DNA from: Burkholderiales bacterium
Lineage (GTDB): Bacteria; Pseudomonadota; Gammaproteobacteria; Burkholderiales; SG8-41
DNA length: 64,000 bases
Direction: 5' to 3'
NCBI GenBank assembly: GCA_019634975.1
Contig: JAHCAI010000015.1
Location: 1-64,000, forward strand
The position numbers were made by a program, and so were the translations under genes. The notes beneath the pieces are model-generated. The model had not been told where the DNA came from and did no database searches. It was given only the letters and a program-made list of their open reading frames with translations. Of this stretch, positions 46,302 through 54,715 are shown in pieces. Position 1 is the stretch's first letter. The number at the start of each line of letters is the position of its first letter.

Positions 46302-47660
46302 TTAACTGCCGATCAGGCGATTGATGTCGTTGTACAGCGCAAAGGCCATCAGGGCAAACAGCAGCGTCATGCCGATCTGCTGGCCGACCTCCATGACCTT
46401 GTCGGGCACCGGCTTGCCGGTGAGAATCTCGGCCGAATAATACATCAAGTGCCCGCCGTCCAATAACGGGATAGGCAGCAGGTTCAGCACGCCGAGGCTG
46501 ATGCTGATCAGCGCCAGGAACAGCAAGTAGGAAATCCAGCCGTTCTGCGCGGACTGGCCCGCGTAGTCAGCGATCGTGATGGGCCCGCTGAGGTTCTTGA
46601 CGGATACCTCGCCGGTTACCATCTTGCCCAGCATGCGCAGGCTGAACAGCGCCGTCTCCCAGGTTTTGACGACCGCCTTCCACACGCTTTCAATGGGCCC
46701 GTAACTGACATCGGCAATCATGCCCTTCATCAATTCCGGGTCCATCCGCGGCGAGGCGCCGATGCGGCCGAAACGCACGCCCCCCTCCTCGATCAAGTCG
46801 GGAGTGACCACAAGTGGCGGAAGGTCCACATCGCCGCGCTGGATGCGGAACTGCAGGGAACGGCCGGCCGATGCGCGAACCACCTGCACGACGGCATCCC
46901 AGGTCTCATGGCGCTCGCCGTTGATCGAGATGATGCGATCGCCCCCGCGGAGACCGGCCTTCGCGGCCGCGCCGTCCCGCGCGACCTCACCGATGACCGG
47001 CGGCAGTACCAGACGCTGGCGCGACAGGCCCAGCGCTCCGAGCACGTCACCTTCGATGTCGCTGGCCGCGAGGCTGTCAAAACCTAGCCTGCGCACCACC
47101 GCCCCGCCCTGCACCTCCTGCAACTCGATCGCGACCGCCTCGCGGTCAAGCGCCTTCTGCAACATCACCCAGCGGAAATCCTGCCAGGTTTTCACCCGGG
47201 CTCCGTCAACAGCGATAATCGTCTCCCCACCCGCGAAACCAGCCTGTGCCGCGACGGTACCCGCCGGCGGCGGCGCAACCACCGGGATCAGCCCCGGAAT
47301 GCCGTACACGAAGAGCGCCCAATACAATGCGACTGCAGCTGCAAAATTGGCCGCCGGGCCTGCGAGCACTATCGCAAAGCGCTGCCACACCGACTTGCGG
47401 TTGAATGCGCGATGCCGCTCGTTTGCGGGCACATCGCCTTCCCGCTCGTCAAGCATCTTGACGTACCCGCCCAGCGGAATCGCCGCAACGACCCATTCAG
47501 TGCCGTCGCTCCCCATGATCCTTGACCACAACGGCTTGCCGAATCCGACCGAAAAACGCAGAACCTTCACCCCGCAGCGGCGGGCCACCCAGTAATGTCC
47601 GAACTCGTGCACGACAACCAGCAGGCTGAGTGCGACGACAAAGGCAATCACGGTCAGCAT
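46302..47660 (-). CDS. rseP: Site-2 zinc protease RseP
   Basis: The 452-residue intramembrane metalloprotease completes RseA cleavage in the sigma-E pathway. HEFGH (18-22) is the zinc site in the first helix. Two PDZ domains (about 115-300) precede the third-ligand helix with NLLPIPLLDGGHL. Its substrate RseA is encoded at 19.2-19.7 kb in this window. ATG at 47660; dxr lies 8 bp upstream. Confidence 0.97.
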   Translation of the reverse strand: MLTVIAFVVALSLLVVVHEFGHYWVARRCGVKVLRFSVGFGKPLWSRIMGSDGTEWVVAAIPLGGYVKMLDEREGDVPANERHRAFNRKSVWQRFAIVLAGPAANFAAAVALYWALFVYGIPGLIPVVAPPPAGTVAAQAGFAGGETIIAVDGARVKTWQDFRWVMLQKALDREAVAIELQEVQGGAVVRRLGFDSLAASDIEGDVLGALGLSRQRLVLPPVIGEVARDGAAAKAGLRGGDRIISINGERHETWDAVVQVVRASAGRSLQFRIQRGDVDLPPLVVTPDLIEEGGVRFGRIGASPRMDPELMKGMIADVSYGPIESVWKAVVKTWETALFSLRMLGKMVTGEVSVKNLSGPITIADYAGQSAQNGWISYLLFLALISISLGVLNLLPIPLLDGGHLMYYSAEILTGKPVPDKVMEVGQQIGMTLLFALMAFALYNDINRLIGS

Positions 47661-47668
47661 ACGATCCC

Positions 47669-48871
47669 TCAGCCGGCACGGGCCGAACGCACGGCGACGT
47701 CGCCGGCGCAGGCATCCTGCGCCAGCGCCCGCGCATCGCGGTCGATCCGCTCCACGTCGTCAATCGAATCCACCGGACGCGCCGGCATCCTTTCCAGCAC
47801 GCGTTCAATCACTCCCGGTATGTCGGTATAAGCAATCCGGCGGTCCAGGAACTCGGCAACCGCCACTTCATTTGCGGCATTCAGCCCGACCACCGAAGAC
47901 TCCCCCGTCCGCAACGCGTCGTAGGCCAAGCGCAGGCAGGGAAAGCGCGCGAGATCGGGCGCCTCGAAGCTGAGGTTGCCGACACGGGCCAGGTCCAGAA
48001 AATCCGCGCCCGATACAATGCGCTGCGGATAACCCAGCGCATGTGCGATCGGCGTGCGCATGTCCGGATTGCCCAGCTGGGCAATCACCGAACCGTCGCA
48101 GTATTCCACCAGCGAATGCACGACGCTTTGCGGATGGATCACAACCTCGATGACATCGGGTGGCGCCGCAAACAGCCAGTGCGCTTCGATGACTTCGAGC
48201 CCCTTGTTCATCATGGTCGCGGAATCCACCGAGATCTTGCGCCCCATGACCCAGTTGGGATGGGCAACCGCCTCCTCCGGGGTCACCGCGGCCAGCCGCG
48301 CCGCCGGCAAGGTCCGGAAAGGCCCTCCGGATGCGGTGAGCAGGATCCGCCGGACTCCGCGGTCCGCAAGCGAACCCGCTCCGGAGGCTGGCATCGACTG
48401 GAAGATCGCATTGTGTTCGCTGTCGATCGGCAGCAGCCGGGCACCGCTGGCCTGCACCGCCGACATGAACAGGGCTCCGGCCGTGACCAGGGATTCCTTG
48501 TTGGCGAGCAGGATTTTCTTGCCGGCCCGGGCCGCAGCCAGGGTGGCACGCAATCCCGCAATGCCCACGATTGCCGCAACCACGATGCCGGCCTCGGAAA
48601 GGGCAGCCACGTCCTCGAGGGCGGATGTTCCGCTCAACACCCGTGTATGCACGCCGGCCGCCCGCAACCGCGCCTGGAGGCCTTCAGCCGCGCAGTCGTC
48701 CAGCAAAACCGCGTATTTCGGCTCGAACCGGCAGCACTGCCGGTAAAGCAGATCGACCTGCGAGCGCGCGGTGAGCGCGGCCACCCGGAACCGCTGAGGA
48801 TGCCGCGCGACCACGTCAAGGGTGCTCACGCCTATGCTGCCCGTCGATCCGAGGATGGTCAGATATTCCAT
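47669..48871 (-). CDS. dxr: 1-deoxy-D-xylulose 5-phosphate reductoisomerase
   Basis: The 400-residue NADPH enzyme makes methylerythritol 4-phosphate, the first committed step of the non-mevalonate isoprenoid route. LGSTGSIG (7-14) binds NADPH, and the substrate/metal region includes [20 protein letters not shown] and [21 protein letters not shown] (residues about 205-230). cdsA is 4 bp upstream. Isoprenoid precursors feed UppS, encoded two genes upstream. Confidence 0.98.
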   Translation of the reverse strand: MEYLTILGSTGSIGVSTLDVVARHPQRFRVAALTARSQVDLLYRQCCRFEPKYAVLLDDCAAEGLQARLRAAGVHTRVLSGTSALEDVAALSEAGIVVAAIVGIAGLRATLAAARAGKKILLANKESLVTAGALFMSAVQASGARLLPIDSEHNAIFQSMPASGAGSLADRGVRRILLTASGGPFRTLPAARLAAVTPEEAVAHPNWVMGRKISVDSATMMNKGLEVIEAHWLFAAPPDVIEVVIHPQSVVHSLVEYCDGSVIAQLGNPDMRTPIAHALGYPQRIVSGADFLDLARVGNLSFEAPDLARFPCLRLAYDALRTGESSVVGLNAANEVAVAEFLDRRIAYTDIPGVIERVLERMPARPVDSIDDVERIDRDARALAQDACAGDVAVRSARAG

Positions 48872-48875
48872 GTCG

Positions 48876-49694
48876 TCAGGTCCGCAGAAGCAGCCAAGGC
48901 ACCGCCAGTGCCGCCAAAGGCAGCGTTGCCGTCAGCGCATCGATGCGATCCAGCACGCCGCCATGGCCGGGCAACAAGTTGCCGCTGTCCTTGACACCCG
49001 CCTGGCGCTTGATCCAGGACTCAAAGAGGTCACCAATAATGCTCAGCGGCAGCAGAACGGCGACCAGCAGCGCCGCTGCCCCTGCTGACTGCGGCGCTAT
49101 TACGGAGAATCCCAGTTTCCACACCAGTGCATGATACACCGCGACCCCGATCGCGGCGCCGGCAACGCCCTCCCAGGTTTTGCCGGGGCTTATTGACGGT
49201 GCGAGCTTGCGCCGTCCCCAGAAATGACCGGCAAAATACGCCGCACTGTCCGCCACCCAGACCACGCCCAAAACAGCCAGCAGAACCCAGGGCCACTGCT
49301 GCAAGCGAACCAGCGCGAGCCAGGTCGGAACGACCAATATCCAGCCGGTCAGCCCGAGGAAAAGCGGGTCGCGCAGGCGCCAACCCCGCCACAGCCAGAG
49401 CGGAGCGAGCAGAAACCAGAATGCAACGGCAATGCCGAAAATCGCGGCATCCAGTGCTTGCTGGCTGCGGTGCAGTTCCCCGCCCCACAGCAGGACGGCC
49501 GCGGATGCCGCAAGAATGCCGCAGTAGGCCAGATTGCCGTTCCGGCTGAAGCCGGCCAGTGCAGCCCACTCCCGGCCGCCGGCCAGCAGCAGCGGCAGCA
49601 GCAGCAGGGCCCACCAGATCTGCCCGAGGAAAAACATGCCTCCGACAAAAAGCGGCAGCAGGACGGCAACCGTGGCGACTCGTGCGCGCAGCAT
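48876..49694 (-). CDS. cdsA: Phosphatidate cytidylyltransferase
   Basis: The 272-residue multi-pass membrane enzyme makes CDP-diacylglycerol, the substrate of PgsA. The C-terminal signature runs from [11 protein letters not shown] to [18 protein letters not shown] is also conserved. At least seven hydrophobic segments are visible. ATG at 49694 is the start; the longer frame overlaps uppS. Confidence 0.96.
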   Translation of the reverse strand: MLRARVATVAVLLPLFVGGMFFLGQIWWALLLLPLLLAGGREWAALAGFSRNGNLAYCGILAASAAVLLWGGELHRSQQALDAAIFGIAVAFWFLLAPLWLWRGWRLRDPLFLGLTGWILVVPTWLALVRLQQWPWVLLAVLGVVWVADSAAYFAGHFWGRRKLAPSISPGKTWEGVAGAAIGVAVYHALVWKLGFSVIAPQSAGAAALLVAVLLPLSIIGDLFESWIKRQAGVKDSGNLLPGHGGVLDRIDALTATLPLAALAVPWLLLRT

Positions 49695-49719
49695 CGCTGA
49701 TCGGGGCGGCGCGTCGGTG

Positions 49720-50487
49720 TCAGCCCGAGGCGCCGCGCACCGGAGACACCGCAGACAGCTGTTCGCTGGTGCGCCCGAAGCGGCGTTCGCGGCGACGGTA
49801 CGAGGTGATGGCCTCATCGAGCGCCGCCGGGTCGAAATCAGGCCACAGGGTGTCCGTGAAATACAGCTCGGTGTACGCCAGCTGCCAGAGCAGGAAATTG
49901 CTGATGCGCTGCTCCCCGCCGGTGCGGATGAACAGGTCGGGTTCCGGCAGATCGCCGAGCGAGAGGTGACGCAACAGGTCATCCTCGGTCCACGGCTCGT
50001 TGCGACCGGCGGCGGCATGCCGCAGGCGGTTCACCGCCTGCATGATGTCCCAGCGTCCGCCGTAATTGGCTGCCACCGTCAGCACGAGTCCGTGGTTGCC
50101 GGCCGTCAGGCGCTGCGCATCGTCAATCAACGAAGTCAGCAGCGGGTCGAAACGGGACAGGTCGCCTATGACGCGGAAGCGGACACCATTGCGATGCAGT
50201 CGTTCGACTTCATGCTGCAGAGCGCTGACGAAAAGCTGCATCAGCAGGGACACCTCCTCGGGAGGACGCCTCCAGTTCTCGCTGCTGAAGGCAAAAAGCG
50301 TCAGCGCGCCAACGCCACGCTCGGCACAGGCCTGCACCGTTCTGCGCACCGCCTCCACGCCACGGCGATGACCCGCCACGCGCGGCAGGAAACGCCTCTT
50401 GGCCCAGCGTCCATTGCCGTCCATGATGATGGCAATGTGGCGCGGAACGTCGGCGACCTCGGGTACCGTCTGCGTTGAGCTCGACAC
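49720..50487 (-). CDS. uppS: Undecaprenyl pyrophosphate synthase (cis-prenyltransferase)
   Basis: The 255-residue enzyme builds the C55 carrier lipid for peptidoglycan and [16 protein letters not shown] (catalytic Asp23), [11 protein letters not shown], the [15 protein letters not shown] box and [12 protein letters not shown] are diagnostic. The start is GTG at 50487; the next in-frame ATG would cut the active site. frr lies 12 bp upstream. Confidence 0.97.
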   Translation of the reverse strand: MSSSTQTVPEVADVPRHIAIIMDGNGRWAKRRFLPRVAGHRRGVEAVRRTVQACAERGVGALTLFAFSSENWRRPPEEVSLLMQLFVSALQHEVERLHRNGVRFRVIGDLSRFDPLLTSLIDDAQRLTAGNHGLVLTVAANYGGRWDIMQAVNRLRHAAAGRNEPWTEDDLLRHLSLGDLPEPDLFIRTGGEQRISNFLLWQLAYTELYFTDTLWPDFDPAALDEAITSYRRRERRFGRTSEQLSAVSPVRGASG

Positions 50488-50499
50488 GTCGCCGGCGCT

Positions 50500-51057
50500 T
50501 CAGATCGCCATGAGGTCGGCTTCCTTGACCTCCAGCGCCTTGTCGATTTCAGCGATCGAGCGGTCGGTCAGCTTCTGGATATCGTCCTGCGCACGCCGCT
50601 CCTCGTCCTCCGCGACTGCCTTTTTCTTCAGAAGGTCCTTGAGCTGGTTGTTGGCGTCGCGGCGGATGTTGCGCACGGCAACCCGCGCGTTTTCGCCCTC
50701 GTGTCGCACCACCTTGATCAGGTCCTTGCGCCGCTCTTCGGTGAGCGCCGGCATAGGTACCCTGACGATATCGCCCTGGGTCGCGGGATTGAGACCAAGG
50801 TCGGAATCACGGATCGCCTTCTCGACCGCGGTGACCATTTTCTTCTCCCAGGGACTGACGCCGATCGTGCGCCCATCCAGCAGGGTCACGTTGGCCACCT
50901 GCGGCAGCGGCGTCGGATTTCCGTAGTAATCCACCATGACGTGGTCGAGCAGCCCGGTGTGTGCACGGCCGGTCCGGATTTTTCCGAGGTCGATCTTGAG
51001 CGCCTCGACCGTTTTCTTCATCTTCTGCTCAGCGTTCTTTTTCACATCAGCAATCAT
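50500..51057 (-). CDS. frr: Ribosome recycling factor
   Basis: The 185-residue two-domain tRNA-mimic splits post-termination ribosomes with [28 protein letters not shown] region (about residues 28-52) and [15 protein letters not shown] are conserved. ATG at 51057 has a GGAGG Shine-Dalgarno. Order tsf-pyrH-frr-uppS is classical. Confidence 0.98.
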   Translation of the reverse strand: MIADVKKNAEQKMKKTVEALKIDLGKIRTGRAHTGLLDHVMVDYYGNPTPLPQVANVTLLDGRTIGVSPWEKKMVTAVEKAIRDSDLGLNPATQGDIVRVPMPALTEERRKDLIKVVRHEGENARVAVRNIRRDANNQLKDLLKKKAVAEDEERRAQDDIQKLTDRSIAEIDKALEVKEADLMAI

Positions 51058-51069
51058 CGCCGCCTCCAG

Positions 51070-51789
51070 TCAGACATGAACCATCGTACCCTCGTCCTCG
51101 CCCATCACCACCCGTTTCAGCGCCTGCGGCTTGAAAATGCTGAAGACATTGATCGGCAGTTTCTGGTCGCGGCAGAGCGTCAGCGCCGTCGCGTCCATCA
51201 CCTTCAGGTTCTTGATGATCGCCTCGTCGAAGGCCAGGCGCTGGTAACGCATTGCCTCCGGGTGGGTCTTCGGATCGTCGGTGTATACCCCGTCGACCTT
51301 GGTTGCCTTGAGCACCAGGTCGACGTTCATTTCCATGCCCCGCAATGCCGCCGCAGTGTCCGTGGTGAAAAACGGATTGCCGGTTCCGGCGGCAAAAATG
51401 ACGACCTTGCCCTCCTCGAGGTAGCGCATCGCCTTGCCGCGGATGTACGGCTCCACGACCTGTTCGATGTTGAGCGCGGACTGCACCCTGCTCAGCAGGC
51501 CGACCTGGCGCATGGCATCCTGGATGGCCAGCGCGTTCATCACCGTCGCCAGCATGCCCATGTAGTCAGCCGTCGCGCGGTCCATGTGTGCCGCACCGGG
51601 CGCCACACCGCGGAAAATGTTGCCGCCGCCGATGACCACGGCCACCTCGACGCCGAGGCGGACGACTTCCGCGATCTCGGAAACGATGCGGTCTATGGTG
51701 TCACGGTTGATGCCATAACTGTCATCGCCCATCAGCGCCTCACCACTCAGCTTGAGCAGGATGCGCTTGTAGGCCGGAGATGTGGACAT
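51070..51789 (-). CDS. pyrH: Uridylate kinase
   Basis: The 239-residue amino-acid-kinase-fold enzyme phosphorylates UMP to [17 protein letters not shown] at the N-terminus, [10 protein letters not shown], and [13 protein letters not shown] are typical. It supplies UTP precursor for PyrG elsewhere in the window. ATG at 51789; 22 AT-rich bases separate it from tsf. Confidence 0.98.
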   Translation of the reverse strand: MSTSPAYKRILLKLSGEALMGDDSYGINRDTIDRIVSEIAEVVRLGVEVAVVIGGGNIFRGVAPGAAHMDRATADYMGMLATVMNALAIQDAMRQVGLLSRVQSALNIEQVVEPYIRGKAMRYLEEGKVVIFAAGTGNPFFTTDTAAALRGMEMNVDLVLKATKVDGVYTDDPKTHPEAMRYQRLAFDEAIIKNLKVMDATALTLCRDQKLPINVFSIFKPQALKRVVMGEDEGTMVHV

Positions 51790-51811
51790 TTATAACCCTT
51801 TGTTTTATTTG

Positions 51812-52720
51812 TTATTTTTGCTTCGCCTGCCCCACCTGCGCCATCACCTCGGCAGCAAAATCATCTTTCTTCTTCTCGATCCCCTCACCCACCACGTAAA
51901 GCTCGAAACGCGCGACGCTGGCATTCGAGGACTTCAGCAACTGCTCGATGGTCTGTTTGTCGTTCTTGACGAACAACTGGCCGAGAAGCGTCACCTCCTT
52001 GAGGAATTTCTGCACCGAACCCTCGACCCGCTTTGCCATGATTTCCGGAGGAATAGTCTTGCCGGATTTGGCCGCATCTTCCGCAGCCTTTTCGGCCGCA
52101 ACCCGGCGCTCGGTTTCGATCGCCTCGGCCGGCACTCCCGAAACATCCAGCGCCTTCGGCTTGCTCGCAGCGATGTGCATCGCGATGTCCTTGCCCAGCG
52201 CATCATCCCCGCCGGAAATGTCCACCATCACGCCGATTTTCGCGCCGCCATGCACATAGCAGGCGAGCCTGCCTTTGGCTTCAATGCGCTCGAAGCGGCG
52301 GATCGACAGGTTTTCACCGATCTTGCCGACCAGCGCCTTGCGCCGCTCCTCCACCGACACGCCATCCATCGGCAAGGCCGACAATGCAGCCACGTCTGCC
52401 GGCTTCCGCTCGGCAACCAGGCGCGCCAGGGCAGCGGCAAAAGAGAGGAAATCCTCATTCTTGGCCACGAAATCGGTCTCGCAGTTGACCTCGATGATGG
52501 CACCCAGCTTGCCGTCGCCGGCCACATGAGTCGCGACAACGCCTTCCGCGGCCACCCGGGATGCCGCCTTGCTCGCCTTGTTGCCGAGCTTCACCCGCAG
52601 GATTTCCTCGGCCTTGCCCAGGTCTCCGCCGGCCTCGGTGAGCGCCTTCTTGCACTCCATCATCGGGGCATCGGTTTTTTCACGCAGTTCCCGCACCATG
52701 CCCGCCGTTATTTCCGCCAT
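51812..52720 (-). CDS. tsf: Elongation factor Ts
   Basis: The 302-residue guanine-exchange factor for EF-Tu starts [21 protein letters not shown] (first 21 residues), with the UBA-like domain and the signature [15 protein letters not shown]. Full length for the proteobacterial type. ATG at 52720; a hairpin with a U-run separates it from rpsB. Confidence 0.98.
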   Translation of the reverse strand: MAEITAGMVRELREKTDAPMMECKKALTEAGGDLGKAEEILRVKLGNKASKAASRVAAEGVVATHVAGDGKLGAIIEVNCETDFVAKNEDFLSFAAALARLVAERKPADVAALSALPMDGVSVEERRKALVGKIGENLSIRRFERIEAKGRLACYVHGGAKIGVMVDISGGDDALGKDIAMHIAASKPKALDVSGVPAEAIETERRVAAEKAAEDAAKSGKTIPPEIMAKRVEGSVQKFLKEVTLLGQLFVKNDKQTIEQLLKSSNASVARFELYVVGEGIEKKKDDFAAEVMAQVGQAKQK

Positions 52721-52746
52721 TGCTGCAATTCCTCTTACGCCAATTT

Positions 52747-52770
52747 AAAAAAAAGGGGCCGTGCAGCCCC
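52747..52770 (-). terminator. Terminator/attenuator between rpsB and tsf
   Basis: On the minus strand GGGGC-TGCACG-GCCCC (52770-52755) is followed by eight T (52754-52747). It is a good intrinsic terminator that would partly end rpsB transcripts before tsf. Confidence 0.8.
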
Positions 52771-52791
52771 TTGTTGTACCGTGGAGCCGCT

Positions 52792-53544
52792 TCAGGATGC
52801 CGCAGCTTCGGATTCCTCGACTTCGACGAATTCGTCGGAACCGCCGCTGACGATCTCCTTGATGCTGTTGCTGCGGCCTTCGAGCACCGCGTCCGCCATT
52901 CCGCGCGCATAGAGCTTGATCGCACGGCTGGAGTCATCGTTGCCCGGGATGAGGTAATCGACGCCCTCGGGGGAGTGATTGGTGTCGACGACACCGATGA
53001 CCGGAATGCCCAGTTTTTTGGCTTCCGAAATGGCACCCTTCTGGTAACCCACGTCGATCACGAACAGCGCGTCGGGCAGGCTGGTCATGTCCTTGATGCC
53101 GCCGAGGCTGCGCTCAAGCTTGGCAATCTCGCGCTCATACTGCAGCGCCTCCTTCTTCGACAGCTTTTCGAAGGAGCCATCCTCGCGCATGGCCATCATG
53201 TCCTTCAGGCGCTGGATCGAACCCTTCACGGTCTTGTAGTTGGTCAGCATGCCGCCCAGCCAACGGTAATCGACATAGGGGGATCCGCAGCGCTGCGCCT
53301 CCTCGCGCACGATATCGCGCGCCTGGCGCTTGGTGCCGACGAACAGGATTGTGCCCTTGTTCGAGGCCAGCTGGCGCACGAATTTGACGGCCTCCTGGTA
53401 CATGGCCATCGTCTTTTCGAGGTTGACTATGTGGATCTTGTTGCGATGCCCGAAAATGTACGGCGCCATTTTCGGGTTCCAGTAACGCGTCTGGTGGCCG
53501 AAATGGACGCCGGCTTCCAGCATTTCACGCATGGTGACTGACAT
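52792..53544 (-). CDS. rpsB: 30S ribosomal protein S2
   Basis: The 250-residue small-subunit protein has the family signatures [22 protein letters not shown] (residues 5-26) and [24 protein letters not shown]. It ends with an acidic [15 protein letters not shown] tail. ATG at 53544. A structured leader and a promoter lie upstream, opposite map. Confidence 0.98.
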   Translation of the reverse strand: MSVTMREMLEAGVHFGHQTRYWNPKMAPYIFGHRNKIHIVNLEKTMAMYQEAVKFVRQLASNKGTILFVGTKRQARDIVREEAQRCGSPYVDYRWLGGMLTNYKTVKGSIQRLKDMMAMREDGSFEKLSKKEALQYEREIAKLERSLGGIKDMTSLPDALFVIDVGYQKGAISEAKKLGIPVIGVVDTNHSPEGVDYLIPGNDDSSRAIKLYARGMADAVLEGRSNSIKEIVSGGSDEFVEVEESEAAAS

Positions 53545-53712
53545 GATTTCCGAATCTCCGAGTTAGGGTTGAATCCGCCACCCGCCTTTGCGACCCGGAA
53601 ATCCGGGCACCCTTAACGACGGCAGGTGTGTGGGTTTGCTGCTCTGCCACCCCGCTGCCCGTAAACCGCCGGGACAGGAACGCAAAATACAAAATATCGA
53701 GTATCGAGGTAA
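53545..53712 (-). promoter_or_regulatory. Structured rpsB 5' leader, candidate S2 autoregulatory element
   Basis: The predicted leader of about 168 bases contains an 8-bp helix with one bulge (53562-53569 with 53609-53617) that closes an inner CCCGG/CCGGG hairpin (53594-53607). It ends just upstream of the ribosome-binding region. rpsB leaders in other proteobacteria bind S2; equivalence is inferred from position and structure only. Confidence 0.4.
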
Positions 53713-53718
53713 CTCGTT

Positions 53719-53748
53719 ATTTTAACACGCAAAGAACAGCCCCCTCAA
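53719..53748 (-). promoter_or_regulatory. Candidate sigma-70 promoter for rpsB-tsf
   Basis: Minus strand TTGAGG (53748-53743), 18-base spacer, TAAAAT (53724-53719). Start near 53712. The 357-bp rpsB-map gap thus contains this promoter, the rpsB leader and the map promoter; no further gene is seen in it. Confidence 0.55.
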
Positions 53749-53809
53749 GCTGATTGCCCTCCTTGCGGGATCCGCTGCGGACCGACACGGAATGGCTGCA
53801 GAATCCGAA

Positions 53810-53838
53810 TTTTTCTAATGGTTACAACCTGTTAGAAT
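53810..53838 (+). promoter_or_regulatory. Candidate extended -10 promoter for map
   Basis: TGTTAGAAT (53830-53838) is an extended -10 (TG-N-TAGAAT). The -35 region (TTTTTC) is poor. Predicted leader about 57 bases to the map ATG. Confidence 0.45.
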
Positions 53839-53901
53839 CGCCGCTCTCCGCAACAACGCAAGCTGCTGCACTGCCGTCTTCCGCGCAGTGCCCTCCCCGC
53901 A

Positions 53902-54693
53902 ATGGCCGTAGAACTGAAAAACCGCGAAGAAATCGAAAGGATGCGGGTCGCCGGCCGTCTGGCTGCCGAGGTCCTGGATTTCATCGCCCCGCATGTCAAG
54001 CCGGGCATCACCACCGGCGAACTGGACCGCCTGTGCCACGATTACATGGTCGATGTGCAGCGCACCATCCCCGCCCCGCTCAATTACACCCCGCCCGGCT
54101 ATTCGCCGTATCCGAAATCAATCTGCACCTCGGTCAATCATGTGGTCTGCCATGGCGTCCCGGGCGAGAAGAAACTGCGCCATGGCGACATAATCAATAT
54201 CGACATCACGGTCATCAAGGACGGCTTTCACGGCGATACCAGCCGCATGTTTTTCGTCGGACAGCCCTCGATACAGGCGCGACGCCTGGTCGACCTGACC
54301 CATGACTGCATGTGGCGCGGCATACGCGCAGTGAAACCTGGAAACACCCTGGGCGATATCGGACATGCCATCCAGACGCATGCCGAACAGCAGGGTTGCA
54401 GCGTCGTGCGCGAGTTCTGCGGTCACGGCATCGGCAGGAACTTCCATGAAGAACCGCAGATCCTGCACTACGGCAGGCCGGGCACCGGTTTGCGGCTTGA
54501 GCCCGGAATGACCTTCACCGTGGAACCGATGATCAACGCCGGCAAGCCGGACATCCGCCAGATGGCGGACGGGTGGACCATTGTCACCAAGGATCACAGC
54601 CTCTCCGCACAATGGGAACACACCGTGCTGGTGACAGAAGACGGCTACGAGGTTCTCACGGTATCGGCCGGAATGCCGGCGCCGCCGGCCTGA
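53902..54693 (+). CDS. map: Methionine aminopeptidase, type I
   Basis: The 263-residue metalloprotease removes the initiator Met. Metal ligands are in INIDITVIKDGFHGDTSR (two Asp), GHGIGRNFHEEP (His), FTVEPMI (Glu) and QWEHTVLV (Glu). It pairs functionally with def at 57.3 kb, which removes the formyl group first. ATG at 53902; divergent from rpsB, an order shared with E. coli. Confidence 0.98.
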   Translation: MAVELKNREEIERMRVAGRLAAEVLDFIAPHVKPGITTGELDRLCHDYMVDVQRTIPAPLNYTPPGYSPYPKSICTSVNHVVCHGVPGEKKLRHGDIINIDITVIKDGFHGDTSRMFFVGQPSIQARRLVDLTHDCMWRGIRAVKPGNTLGDIGHAIQTHAEQQGCSVVREFCGHGIGRNFHEEPQILHYGRPGTGLRLEPGMTFTVEPMINAGKPDIRQMADGWTIVTKDHSLSAQWEHTVLVTEDGYEVLTVSAGMPAPPA

Positions 54694-54715
54694 GATTCCC
54701 CCACGGCATCAGCGC

